Origin: Roseococcus microcysteis
GTDB lineage: Bacteria > Pseudomonadota > Alphaproteobacteria > Acetobacterales > Acetobacteraceae
Assembly: GCF_014764365.1 (NCBI RefSeq)
Contig: NZ_CP061718.1
Span: forward strand, 4,144,011 to 4,208,010
Length of the DNA: 64,000 nucleotides
Direction of reading: 5' to 3'
The first letter of the stretch is position 1; each line of letters opens with the position of its first letter. Shown in pieces: positions 1 to 8,417 of this stretch. The notes below the pieces were generated by a model, which saw nothing but the letters and a program-made list of their open reading frames with translations, was not told where the DNA came from and ran no database searches. Position numbers and translations under genes: made by a program.

Positions 1-330
1 GGTGGAAAAGCCGATGGCCTGCCCCGCCCGCCCCGTCTTGCACATCACATGCCCTTCAAGGGCGGTCGCCGCCGCCGCCGGGCTGCCGGGCACGTTGATC
101 AGGATGGCCGATTGCGACCCGCCATAAAGCCCGCCCACGAAGACGCAGGTCAGCACGATCAGCGCGTCGAGCGCGGGCATCCCGAAGGTGAGGCCCACCA
201 GCAGCCCCACGCTCATGGTCACGGTGATGCCGGGCAGCAGCCCCACCAGGATGCCCCCCAGCGTCGCCACGGCCATGAGGCCGACATAGTAGGGTGTGAA
301 CAGCGACGACGCGTGGGCCCAGACGTCCAT
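1..330 (-). CDS. tctA: Tripartite tricarboxylate transporter large permease TctA (N-terminal part)
   Basis: This is the first 110 residues of the large membrane subunit of a TTT-family transporter, which imports organic acids using a periplasmic receptor. The translation reads into the start of a polytopic protein with a long hydrophobic stretch containing GGILVGLLPGIT and, further on, FVGGLYGGSQSAILINVPG, both typical of TctA. The ATG lies 15 bases after the tctB stop on the same strand, giving the order tctC-tctB-tctA. The gene runs off the left edge; the full protein would be about 500 residues. Confidence 0.88.
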   Translation of the reverse strand, partial: MDVWAHASSLFTPYYVGLMAVATLGGILVGLLPGITVTMSVGLLVGLTFGMPALDALIVLTCVFVGGLYGGSQSAILINVPGSPAAAATALEGHVMCKTGRAGQAIGFST

Positions 331-345
331 GCGCGCATCTCTCCG

Positions 346-813
346 CTAGGGCAGGGGGGTGAGGAAGACCTGTGTGAACAGCCAATGCGTGCCGAAGGGC
401 AGGGCGAGCGAGACCCCGGCGATGAGCAGCGCCTCCGCCGGCCGCGGCCGGCGGCCGAGGCCCACCAGCATCAGCCCCGCGGTCGCGACCATGCCCGCTG
501 CCACGAAGCCCGCCGGGCGCATCATCGCGATGGCGGTGCCGGTGACGATGAGGCACAGCACCACCTTGGGGATGGAGCCCAGCCCCTCCTCCGGTGGCGC
601 GGGCGGGATGGGCCGCCAGCCCAGCGCCTGCGGCACCCGGTCCGCGAGGACGGCCAGGGCGAGCAGCCCGATCGCCGCCGCGGTGATCATCGGGAAGAGG
701 CCGGGCGCGGTCAGCGCCTGGCCCCCGAAGACGGGCATGTTCCAGCTCTCGCGGAACACCACGGCGGCGAAGACCAGCATCACCGCCGCCACCGCGATGT
801 CGCGGCCGACCAC
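346..813 (-). CDS. tctB: Tripartite tricarboxylate transporter small permease TctB
   Basis: A 155-residue protein with about four hydrophobic segments, the size and topology of TctB, the small membrane subunit of TTT transporters. The N terminus (GRDIAVAAVMLVFAAVVF) and the conserved loop with PGLFPM before the second helix fit the family. The start is GTG, two bases after the tctC stop, so it is probably translationally coupled to the receptor gene. Substrate cannot be read from the sequence. Its position between receptor and large permease supports the call. Confidence 0.85.
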   Translation of the reverse strand: MVGRDIAVAAVMLVFAAVVFRESWNMPVFGGQALTAPGLFPMITAAAIGLLALAVLADRVPQALGWRPIPPAPPEEGLGSIPKVVLCLIVTGTAIAMMRPAGFVAAGMVATAGLMLVGLGRRPRPAEALLIAGVSLALPFGTHWLFTQVFLTPLP

Positions 814-815
814 GC

Positions 816-1835
816 TCAGCTCGTCAGCCGCTCGAGGTTGACGGTGGCCGGGTCGCGCTGCGAACGGCCATTGTCGTGCAGCAGCCAGGAGATGCGGCGC
901 GTCTCGCGCTCCGCATGGGCGTTGGCCTCGTCGCGCACCAGGCGGCCGGGCAGGGTGCCCGTGTCGTCCAGGAAGCGCTGCGCGGCGGGGTCGGCGGCCG
1001 CGCGGGTATAGGCCTGGGTGAGGCGTTCCAGGATGGGCTGCGGCGTGCCGCGCTTCACCGCGGGGCCGAACCAGCCGCCCAGCGGCAGCATGTCATCCAT
1101 CGAGCGCAGCTCGGGCGAGACGCCCGGGATCTCGCCGAAGCCCGCGACCTGGGTGGGCTGCGCCGCCCAGTGGAAGACGGGGCGGATGCGCCGGCCGATG
1201 ATGAGCTCGCGCCCCGAGGCGGCGTCGGTGGTCACGATGCCCACATCGCCGCGCAGAAGACCCGTCTGGGCCGGGGCGTGGCCGGGGAAGGAGACCTCGT
1301 TGTAGCGGACGCGCTCCCGCGCCGTGAACGCCGTCATGGCCACGAAGCCCATGGTGCCCGGCCCCGCCGTGCCGATGGACAGCCGCCCATCCTGCGCGCG
1401 CAATTCGCGCACGAAGTCGGTCGCGTTGCGGATGGAGCTGTCGGGCCGCACGCAGAGATAGGTGGTGGCGATGACGAAGACGCCGATCATGTCGAAGTCG
1501 CGCCAGGTCAGGTGGGACTGGCCCATGGCGGGATAGGTGCGGATGGCGTCGGTCTGCAGCAGGATGGTATTGCCATCCGCCGGCTGGTCCGCCACGTGCT
1601 GCTTGCCGACCGCGCCCGAGGCGCCTGTCATGTTCACCACCCCGATGGGCACGCCCAGTTCGCGCTGCATCAGCGGCTGGAGGGCGCGGGCCGTCCGGTC
1701 GGTCAGGCCGCCGGCGGCGAAGGGCACCACCATGGTGATGGGACCGCGCGGCCAGGCCTGCTGGCCGATGGCGGGTGCGGCAAGGGCGCTCGCGCCGGCC
1801 GCGCCGGCACCGAGCAGGAGGCTGCGCCTCTGCAT
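816..1835 (-). CDS. tctC: Bug/TctC-family periplasmic solute-binding receptor
   Basis: A 339-residue extracytoplasmic receptor of the Bug family. Residues 1-25 form a twin-arginine-like export signal (MQRRSLLLGAGAAGASALA) ending near AIGQQ. The mature protein has the family hallmarks VPFAAGGLTDRTAR near the N terminus and a GASGAVGKQHVADQPADGNT stretch. It is the first gene of a three-gene transporter operon and probably delivers a carboxylate to TctAB. The ligand is unknown. Upstream on the minus strand a TTGAAA hexamer could be a -35 element, but the matching -10 is weak. Confidence 0.88.
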   Translation of the reverse strand: MQRRSLLLGAGAAGASALAAPAIGQQAWPRGPITMVVPFAAGGLTDRTARALQPLMQRELGVPIGVVNMTGASGAVGKQHVADQPADGNTILLQTDAIRTYPAMGQSHLTWRDFDMIGVFVIATTYLCVRPDSSIRNATDFVRELRAQDGRLSIGTAGPGTMGFVAMTAFTARERVRYNEVSFPGHAPAQTGLLRGDVGIVTTDAASGRELIIGRRIRPVFHWAAQPTQVAGFGEIPGVSPELRSMDDMLPLGGWFGPAVKRGTPQPILERLTQAYTRAAADPAAQRFLDDTGTLPGRLVRDEANAHAERETRRISWLLHDNGRSQRDPATVNLERLTS

Positions 1836-1927
1836 GGATGATCTCTCCCGTTCTGGCCGGCTTCTCTGGCCGGGCCGCGGCCGATGTGGCCGAACCGGAA
1901 GAAGATTTCAAGGAGATTAATTGGGGG

Positions 1928-3343
1928 TCATGTGGCGGTTGGCGGCGCCTCCGCCGCCAGCACAATCCTGGCCAGCGCCTCATCCCGCCCCAGCGCCTCC
2001 AGCGTCAGGTCAATGGGCGGGCTCATCGTGCTGCCGGTCAGCGCCACGCGCAGCGGCTGGGCCACATCCTTCAGCTTGATGCCCTTCACATCGGCATAGT
2101 CGCGCAGCCAGTGTTCCAGGTCGGCCCGCGTCCATTCGGGCATGGCCGAGAGGAATTCCGCCAGGTTCAGCAGCCGCGCCCGCGCCTCTTCCGTCAGCAG
2201 GGCGGCGGCCTTGGCATCGGGCACCGGCGCGCTGTCGGCCACCGCGAAGGCGGCGCTCTGCGCGAGTTCCACCAGCGACTTCGCGCGCTCCTGCAGCGCC
2301 GGCAGCAGGGCGCGCACGCGCGCGATCTTCTCCGTGCCGAAATCCTGGCCCATGGCGGCCAGGCGCCGCATCACCTCGGGCAGCAGCGCCTCCGGGTCCG
2401 CCTGGCGCAGATAGACGCCGTTCAGGTGCATCAGCTTCGCATAGTCCATGCGGCTGGCGGCGCGGCCCACATCCTTCAGGTCGAAGATCTTTTCCGCACG
2501 CTCGCGCGGGATGATCTCCTCATCGCCATGGCCCCAGCCCAGGCGCAGCAGGTAGTTGCACACGGCCTCGGGCAGCAGCCCCTGCTCGCGGAACTCCAGC
2601 ACCGAGACGGCGCCGTGGCGCTTGGACAGCTTCGCGCCATCCGCGCCATGGATCAGCGGGATATGCGCGAAGCGCGGCCGGTGCCAGCCCATCGCGTCAT
2701 AGACCATGCACTGACGAAAGGTGTTGGTCAGGTGGTCATCGCCGCGGATGACATGGGTGATGGCCATGTCATGGTCGTCCACCACCACCGCGTGCAGATA
2801 AGTGGGCGTGCCGTCGCTGCGCAGGATGATCATGTCGTCGAGCTCCGACGCCGCCACGCGCACGGTGCCCTGCACCAGGTCTTCCACGACGGTCTCGCCC
2901 TCGGTCGGCGCCTTGAGGCGGATGGCGAAGGGCTTGCCCTCCTGCTCCGGGCCGGGGGTGCGGTCGCGCCAGAAGCCGTCGTAGCGGGGGGGGCGCTTCT
3001 CGGCCATCGCGCGCTCGCGCATCGCGGCCAGTTCCTCGGGGGTTTCGTAGGCGCGGTAGGCGCGGCCCGCCGCCAGCAATTCGTGGGCGACCTCGGCATG
3101 CCGCGCCTCGCGCGCGGACTGCATCACGGGCGGCTCATCCGGGCTCAGGCCCAGCCATTCCAGGCTTTCCAGGATTTGCGCGACGGCCTCGGGCGTGGAA
3201 CGCGCGCGGTCCGTGTCCTCGACGCGCAGCAGATACTGCCCGCCATGGCGCCGGGCGAAGAGCGCGTTGAACAGGGCGGTGCGGGCGCCGCCGATATGCA
3301 GGAAGCCGGTGGGGGAGGGCGCGAAGCGCGTGCGGACGGTCAT
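1928..3343 (-). CDS. gltX: Glutamate--tRNA ligase
   Basis: Class I aminoacyl-tRNA synthetase of 471 residues that charges tRNA(Glu), and possibly tRNA(Gln), with glutamate. The ATP-binding HIGH-type motif is HIGG at residues 16-19, inside TRFAPSPTGFLHIGG, and the KMSKS-type motif is KLSKRHG near residue 235. The frame stays open upstream, but the ATG that places TVRTRFAPSPTG at the N terminus matches the family. Many alphaproteobacteria carry two GltX paralogues, so a second copy may exist elsewhere. It diverges from comEC across a short gap. Confidence 0.95.
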   Translation of the reverse strand: MTVRTRFAPSPTGFLHIGGARTALFNALFARRHGGQYLLRVEDTDRARSTPEAVAQILESLEWLGLSPDEPPVMQSAREARHAEVAHELLAAGRAYRAYETPEELAAMRERAMAEKRPPRYDGFWRDRTPGPEQEGKPFAIRLKAPTEGETVVEDLVQGTVRVAASELDDMIILRSDGTPTYLHAVVVDDHDMAITHVIRGDDHLTNTFRQCMVYDAMGWHRPRFAHIPLIHGADGAKLSKRHGAVSVLEFREQGLLPEAVCNYLLRLGWGHGDEEIIPRERAEKIFDLKDVGRAASRMDYAKLMHLNGVYLRQADPEALLPEVMRRLAAMGQDFGTEKIARVRALLPALQERAKSLVELAQSAAFAVADSAPVPDAKAAALLTEEARARLLNLAEFLSAMPEWTRADLEHWLRDYADVKGIKLKDVAQPLRVALTGSTMSPPIDLTLEALGRDEALARIVLAAEAPPTAT

Positions 3344-3400
3344 ACCCCTGTTCCTAACATGGCCCTTGCCGCGCGCGGAGGGGTGGTTCATCACTGCGCC

Positions 3401-5535
3401 ATGCTGGCCCCGCCACAACCCTGGGTGACCCGGACGCTGGAAGCGGAGCGCCGCCGCCTGGCGCTGTGGCTGCCCGTGGCGCTGGCCTGCGGCATCCTGC
3501 TCTATTTCGCATTGTGGAACGAACCGCACCCGGCCTGGGCGCTGGTGGCGATGCTGCCCTTGCCGGTGGCGGTCTGGCTCGCGCGCCGGACCGTGCTGGC
3601 GGGCTGGGCCATGGGGCTGGCCGCGGCGGCGGGGCTGGGCTTCGCGCTGGCCCTACTGCACGCGGCGCTGGTGCCGCCCATGCTGGACCCGCCGCGCACC
3701 GCGCTGGTCATCACCGGCACCGTGGCCGAGACCGACCTGCTGCCGGAGGGCGTGCGCCTCACCCTCTCCGGCATTCGCTGGGCCGAGGACATGCCGCCCG
3801 CCCGTCGCAACATCCGCGTGCGTCTGCGCGCCGATGACCGCGCCCGCCCCCAGCCGGGCGACATGGTCCGCATCCGCGCGCTGCTGCGCCCGCCACCCCC
3901 GCCCACCCATCCGGGCGGCTGGGATTTCCAGCGCGCGGCCTATTTCGCGGGGCAGGGCGGTTCGGGCTTCGCGCTCGGGCCGGTGGAGGTGCTGGCGCGG
4001 GGCGGCCGCGCGCCCCCGCTCTCGGGCTGGCGTGCCTTGATCGAGGCGCGGGTCGCGGCCGCGCTGCCCGGCGCGCCGGGCGCCATCGCGGCGGCCCTGC
4101 TGACGGGGGGGCAAAGCGCCGTGCCGCCAGCGGACCTCGCGGCGATGCGCGACAGTGGCCTCGTTCACCTGCTTTCGGTGTCAGGGCTGCATATCGGCCT
4201 GGTCATGGGCATGGCGTTCTTCGTGGTGCGGGGGGCCTGGCCCTCTGGCCCGGCTTCGCGCTGCGCTTCGGCACGCGGGCGCCTGCGGCCGTGGCGGCCC
4301 TGGCGGCGGGCGGGTTCTACATGGTGCTGACGGGCAGCCAGGTGCCCATGCAGCGCAGCTTCGCCATGGCCGCGCTGGTGACGGTGGCGCTGCTGGCGGG
4401 GCGGCGGGCCTTCTCGCCGCGGGTGCTGGCCTTCGCGGCCGTGGTCGTGCTGGCGCTGCACCCGGCGGTGGTGCTCGGCCCCTCCTTCCAGATGAGCTTC
4501 TTCGCCGTCATGGCGCTGGTGGCGGGGTGGGAGGTGGCGCGCCCCTGGCTGCGCCGCGACCCGGGGCCGCGCCCCTGGTGGTGGTGGCCGCTCGCGGCCA
4601 TCGCGGGCACGGCGCTGACCTCGGTGCTGGCGGGCCTCGCCACCACCCCGCCCGGGCTGCACCATTTCGGGCGCGTGCAGCTCTTTGGCGTCGCGGCCAA
4701 TGCGCTGGCGGTGCCGCTGACCTCGGTGCTGGTGATGCCGGCCGGCATGCTCGCCCTGCTGCTGATGCCGCTGGGGCTGGAGGCTTGGCCGCTCGCCATC
4801 ATGGGCTGGGGGGTGCGGGGGATTCTGGCGGTGGCGCATGCCGTGGCGTCCTGGCCGGGGGCGGCGCTGTCCCTGCCGCCGCCGCCCGCCTGGGGGCTGC
4901 TGGTGACGGCGCTGGGCATGTGCTGGCTGTGCCTGTGGCGGACGCGCTGGCGGCTCTGGGGGCTGCCGGCGGTGCTGGGCGGGATGCTGGCGGGCGCCGT
5001 CACGCCGCCGCCCGATGCGCTGGTCTCCGGCGATGGCCGCCTCTTCGCCCTGCGCGTGGAGGGCGAGGTCTTCCTCGAACGCCGCCCCGGCGCCGCCCGC
5101 TTCGTGCAGGAGGCGTGGCTGCGCGCCTGGGGTGCTTCCAGCGCCACGAACCTGCCGGCGCAGGGCGAGGTGGCCGGCGGCCGCATCACCTGCGTGCCCG
5201 ATTCCTGCACCCTGCGCGACGCTGCCGGCGCCCCGCGCCTCGTCCTGCTGCGCCCGCCCATCCCGCGCCGCAACGAACGCCTGCCGCCGCAATACGCCCC
5301 GCGCGAGCTCTGCGGCATGGTGCCGCTGATCCTCTCGCCCGAACCGCTGCGCGGCCGCTGCCCGGGCACGCTGGTGGTGGACCGCTTCAGCCTGTGGCGG
5401 AACGGCGCGCACGCGGCCTGGAGCGCGGAGGGGCGCATTCTCTCCGACCGCGACTGGCGCGGCGACCGCCCCTGGGTGCCGCCCGAACCCCGCCCGCGCG
5501 GCGAGGAGGCGCTGCCACCCGCAGCCATCGAGTAG
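3401..5535 (+). pseudogene. comEC: ComEC/Rec2-family DNA uptake channel, frameshifted
   Basis: ComEC forms the inner-membrane channel for DNA uptake. The first part reads from the ATG at 3401 through an N-terminal membrane and OB-like region to the signature HLLSVSGLHIGLVMGMAFFVVRG in frame 2. The expected continuation (LALWPGFALRFGTRAPAA, then FYMVLTGSQVPMQR) lies in frame 1 and runs to the stop at 5535. The shift falls in the run of six G at 4230-4235; one extra G would restore a single protein of about 711 residues. No beta-lactamase-like C-terminal domain is visible. It could be a real disruption, a phase-variable tract or a sequencing error. An alternative ATG lies at 3359. Confidence 0.85.
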
Positions 5536-5544
5536 AGCGCGATC

Positions 5545-5586
5545 CGCTGAGGCGGCACGCCGAGGCGGTGAATCGCCCTCTCAGCG
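5545..5586. terminator. Possible bidirectional terminator hairpin between comEC and fliP
   Basis: The arms CGCTGAG and CTCAGCG are perfect 7-bp inverted repeats enclosing a second small GGCG/CGCC stem. They lie exactly between two convergent genes. There is no T tract, so termination by this element alone is uncertain. Confidence 0.4.
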
Positions 5587-5587
5587 C

Positions 5588-6313
5588 CTACATCGCGAAG
5601 CCCTGCACCAGGCTCGCCGCCAGCAGCGTCCAGCCATCCACCAGCACGAAGAAGATCAGCTTGAAGGGCAGCGACACCACCGAGGGCGGCAGCATCATCA
5701 TGCCCAGCGACATCAGGATGGACGCCACCACCATGTCAATCACCAGGAAGGGCAGGAAGAGCAGGAAGCCGATCTCGAAGGCCCGGCGCAGCTCCGTCAC
5801 CAGGAAGGCCGGCACCAGCGCGCGCCAGGGCGCCTCGGCCGGCGTCGCGGAGGGCAGGCGCGCGAGGTCGAGGAACATGGCCAGGTCCGTCTCGCGCACA
5901 TTGGCCGCCATGAAGCGGTGGAAGGGCTGGGCGGCGGCGGTGAGGCCCGCCATCTCGTCCATGCGCCCCTCGGTCATGGGCTGGATGCCCTGCACCCAGG
6001 CGGCCTCCAGCACCGGCTGCATCACGAAAAAGGAGAGGAAGAGCGCCAGCCCGATCAGCACCGGGTTGGGCGGCACGCCCTGCGCGCCGATGGCGCTGCG
6101 CAGCAGGGCCAGCACGATGACGATGCGCGTGAAGGCCGTGGCCATCACCAGCAGCGAGGGCGCCAGCGACAGCAGCCCGACCAGCGCCGTGAGCTGGACG
6201 AGCCGCGCCGTCGCCCCCGGCTGCCCCGTGGCGCCCAGGTCAATGGCGACGGATTGCGCCGAGGCGCCGCCGGCCAGCAGGGCCAGGACAAGGGCGAATG
6301 CGAACACCCTCAT
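5588..6313 (-). CDS. fliP: Flagellar type III export apparatus protein FliP
   Basis: A 241-residue core membrane subunit of the flagellar export gate, which assembles with FliQ and FliR. It has a cleavable-looking signal at residues 1-19, as FliP usually does. It also has the motifs MATAFTRIVIVLALLRSA and, in the C-terminal part, the hydrophobic LPFLVIDMVVASILMSLGMM followed by SLPFKLIFFVLVDGW. Its start overlaps the fliO stop by four bases (ATGA). fliQ and fliR lie in the divergent unit, so the gate genes are split between two opposing transcripts. Confidence 0.96.
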   Translation of the reverse strand: MRVFAFALVLALLAGGASAQSVAIDLGATGQPGATARLVQLTALVGLLSLAPSLLVMATAFTRIVIVLALLRSAIGAQGVPPNPVLIGLALFLSFFVMQPVLEAAWVQGIQPMTEGRMDEMAGLTAAAQPFHRFMAANVRETDLAMFLDLARLPSATPAEAPWRALVPAFLVTELRRAFEIGFLLFLPFLVIDMVVASILMSLGMMMLPPSVVSLPFKLIFFVLVDGWTLLAASLVQGFAM

Positions 6314-6564
6314 GGCGCGCGCTCCGGCAGCCAGCCCAGGAACTGGTCGCCCATGGGGCCGGTCAGCAGCAGCCCCTCCCGCCCGTCGCAGCGGAACAGC
6401 ACCAGGCGCCGCCGCGCATCCAGCGCGCAGGCCTCCGCCACGCGCAGCCGCGCATCGGGCCGCGCCACCAGGCCCCGGCGCTGGAGCAGCTGCGCCCCGC
6501 CCCAGAGCAGCAACAGCACGGCGACCAGCGCGGCGCCTGCCTGGAGATAGTCAGGTGATGTCAT
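6310..6564 (-). CDS. fliO: Flagellar biosynthesis protein FliO
   Basis: An 84-residue protein with one N-terminal membrane helix (residues 9-25, AALVAVLLLLWGGAQLL) followed by a small basic cytoplasmic domain ending in GPMGDQFLGWLP. This matches short FliO proteins, which help assemble the FliP ring. The ATG at 6564 was chosen because the longer open frame upstream has no sensible start and is arginine/proline shadow sequence. It overlaps fliP by four bases, supporting coupled translation. Confidence 0.85.
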   Translation of the reverse strand: MTSPDYLQAGAALVAVLLLLWGGAQLLQRRGLVARPDARLRVAEACALDARRRLVLFRCDGREGLLLTGPMGDQFLGWLPERAP

Positions 6565-6595
6565 GGCGTGGCCTCCTGCCGACGCGGATGGGGGT

Positions 6596-6928
6596 TCAGG
6601 GCAGGCGGAGCGCGAGGTCGAGGCGCTCCAGCTCCCGCAGGCAGTCATCGAGGGCGGGGCGAAGCAGCGGGGCCGAACCCGGCTCCAGGCAGGCCAGCGC
6701 GGCGGCGAGCCGCGCGGCCTCGGCCTCCAGCCCCTCCAGCTCCACCGCGCGGCCGGAGGTGACGAGCGCACGCGCCACGGCCATGGTGGTGGCGAGCGAC
6801 CGGATGGCCGCCAGCACCGCCTGGATTTCGGGCGCGTCCTCGGCAGGGGGCGGCACCGCGGGGCGGGGGGAGGGGCCATCGGGCCTTTCTGCCCGCCAGG
6901 CCCTTAAGGAAACCTGACCGACCCACAC
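6596..6928 (-). CDS. Hypothetical protein upstream of fliO
   Basis: A 110-residue reading frame with a GTG start. I do not recognise a family. The first 35 residues are proline-rich. Residues 36-110 look fully helical, alternating acidic and aliphatic positions, and end in DDCLRELERLDLALRLP. It precedes fliO by about 30 bases on the same strand and diverges from flgB, so it is probably a flagellar accessory or regulatory protein; this is inferred from position only. The start codon is uncertain. Confidence 0.55.
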   Translation of the reverse strand: MWVGQVSLRAWRAERPDGPSPRPAVPPPAEDAPEIQAVLAAIRSLATTMAVARALVTSGRAVELEGLEAEAARLAAALACLEPGSAPLLRPALDDCLRELERLDLALRLP

Positions 6929-6936
6929 CGGGCCGC

Positions 6937-6951
6937 TTCAGCCTTTCTTAA
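6937..6951 (+). promoter_or_regulatory. Candidate CtrA-type box upstream of flgB
   Basis: TTCA, seven bases, then TTAA followed by CC. This differs by one base from the alphaproteobacterial CtrA consensus TTAA-N7-TTAA and lies 24 bases before the flgB start. CtrA controls flagellar genes in several Rhodospirillales, and a CckA-like kinase sits at the end of this flagellar block. A single degenerate match can occur by chance, though TTAA is rare in this GC-rich sequence. Confidence 0.35.
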
Positions 6952-6975
6952 CCTTCCCCCGCCAAGCTGCGCCTC

Positions 6976-7362
6976 ATGGACCTCATGCGCTCCGGCCCCA
7001 TGGCCCTTGTGGAACAGCGGCTGCATTGGCTGGATGGGCGGCAGCGCATGCTGGCCGCGAACATCGCCAATGCCGACACGCCGGGCTACCGCGCGCGCGA
7101 TGCCGTGCCCTTCGCCGAGATCCTCGCCCGCCGCGTGGCGCGGCCCGCCATGGCCACCACCGATGCGCGGCATGTGATGCCCGCGGGCGGCGCCAATCGC
7201 GGGCTGGTGGCCGCGGTGAGCGAGCGCACGCCCAATGGCAACGCCGTCTCCATTGACGAACAGGCCATCCGCATCGCCGAGAACGACCAGTCCCATGCCA
7301 TGACCATGGGGCTGCACCGCAAATACCTGGCGCTGTTCCGCACCGCGCTGGGCCGCCCCTGA
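6976..7362 (+). CDS. flgB: Flagellar basal-body rod protein FlgB
   Basis: A 128-residue proximal rod subunit. The N-terminal motif RMLAANIANADTPGYRARD is the conserved rod/hook signature, and the C-terminal helix keeps the MGLHRKYLALFRTALG pattern of FlgB. It is the first gene of a rightward unit with flgC, fliE, fliQ, fliR and flhB, in which the gaps are short or the genes overlap. Transcription probably starts in the 47-base gap shared with the divergent unknown gene. Confidence 0.95.
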   Translation: MDLMRSGPMALVEQRLHWLDGRQRMLAANIANADTPGYRARDAVPFAEILARRVARPAMATTDARHVMPAGGANRGLVAAVSERTPNGNAVSIDEQAIRIAENDQSHAMTMGLHRKYLALFRTALGRP

Positions 7363-7376
7363 CGGAGTGAACCGCC

Positions 7377-7784
7377 ATGGATCTCGACCGCGCCCTTTCC
7401 ATCTCCGCCGCCGGCATGGCCGCGCAATCCTCGCGGCTGCGCGTGGTGGCCGAGAACATCGCCAACCGCGACAGCACGGGCAACGCCCCGGGCGCCGAGC
7501 CCTATCGCCGCAAGACCGTCACCTTCGCCAACCGCCTCGACCGCGCGCTGGGGGTCGAGACGGTGCGTGTGGCGCGCGTGGGCCGCGACAACAGCGCCTT
7601 TCCGGAGCGCTTCGAGCCCGGGCACCCCGCCGCCGATGAACGTGGCTATGTCCGCACGCCCAATGTGGACGGCCTCGTGGAGAACATGGACATGCGCGAG
7701 GCCAATCGCAGCTACACCGCCAACCTCGCCGTGCTGGAGACCACGCGCGGCATGTTGATGCGCGCCATCGAGGCGCTGCGCTGA
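7377..7784 (+). CDS. flgC: Flagellar basal-body rod protein FlgC
   Basis: A 135-residue proximal rod protein. It has the N-terminal rod motif SSRLRVVAENIANRDSTG, a central YRRKTV segment, and the typical C-terminal stretch GYVRTPNVDGLVENMDMREA ending in helical residues. A GGAGTGA ribosome-binding site precedes it. Its stop overlaps the fliE start (TGATG), pointing to coupled translation. FlgC and FlgB stack above the MS ring via FliE. Confidence 0.95.
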   Translation: MDLDRALSISAAGMAAQSSRLRVVAENIANRDSTGNAPGAEPYRRKTVTFANRLDRALGVETVRVARVGRDNSAFPERFEPGHPAADERGYVRTPNVDGLVENMDMREANRSYTANLAVLETTRGMLMRAIEALR

Positions 7785-8098
7785 TGGCCGCCCCCATCCT
7801 TGGCGCGGCACTCGGCGCGGCGGCGGCCTATCGCGCCGCGCAAGGCCTGGGCGAGGCCGCGTCCACCGCCGCCGGCGCCGCGGGCGGCTTCGGCGATGCG
7901 CTGAGCCGCGCCGTGCGTGGCGCCATCCAGACCGGCCACCAGGCCGATGCCAGCGCGACCGCCGCACTGACCGGCACGGGCAGCGTGACCGATGTGGTGC
8001 TGGCCATCTCCCGCGCCGAACTCGCGCTCCAGACCGCGACCACGGTGCGGGATCGCGTCGTCACCGCCTACCAGGACGTGATGCGCATGCCGATCTGA
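7784..8098 (+). CDS. fliE: Flagellar hook-basal body complex protein FliE
   Basis: A 104-residue protein linking the MS ring to the rod. The first half is alanine-rich and weakly conserved. The C-terminal half carries the FliE pattern TDVVLAISRAELALQTATTVRDRVVTAYQDVMRMPI, with the conserved AYQDVMRM ending. The start overlaps the flgC stop. Order and spacing in the flgB-flgC-fliE block leave little doubt. Confidence 0.93.
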   Translation: MAAPILGAALGAAAAYRAAQGLGEAASTAAGAAGGFGDALSRAVRGAIQTGHQADASATAALTGTGSVTDVVLAISRAELALQTATTVRDRVVTAYQDVMRMPI

Positions 8099-8141
8099 CG
8101 GCACCGCACCACCCACCCGCAAAACGCGAGGGGCCAACCGC

Positions 8142-8417
8142 ATGCTTGAACAGGCCACCGTGATGGCCATGCGCGAGGCCGTCTGGGTCGCGCTGCAACT
8201 GGCCGGCCCGCCATTGCTGGCGGTTCTGTGCATCGGCCTCGTCGTCTCGCTCGTCCAGGCGCTGACGCAGATCCAGGAGCCGACCCTGGCCTTCCTGCCC
8301 AAGCTCGCCGCCATGGTGGTGCTGCTGCTTTTCCTCGGGCCCCATATGTCGGGGCTGATGCGCGGCTGGGCCGCGACCCTCTTCGACCAGGTGGTGGCGC
8401 TGGGCGGCGCGCCCTGA
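8142..8417 (+). CDS. fliQ: Flagellar export apparatus protein FliQ
   Basis: A 91-residue protein with two transmembrane helices, a standard FliQ size, part of the export gate. The segment IGLVVSLVQALTQIQEPTL is the family signature between the helices. A GAGGGG ribosome-binding site lies before the ATG. The stop overlaps the fliR start by one base (TGATG). Confidence 0.95.
   Translation: MLEQATVMAMREAVWVALQLAGPPLLAVLCIGLVVSLVQALTQIQEPTLAFLPKLAAMVVLLLFLGPHMSGLMRGWAATLFDQVVALGGAP

Noticed and set aside
1775..4330. 851-residue plus-strand frame covering the gltX antisense and the first part of comEC
   Set aside because: Only its last third is real (ComEC from 3401). The first part is antisense to gltX and has no family features.
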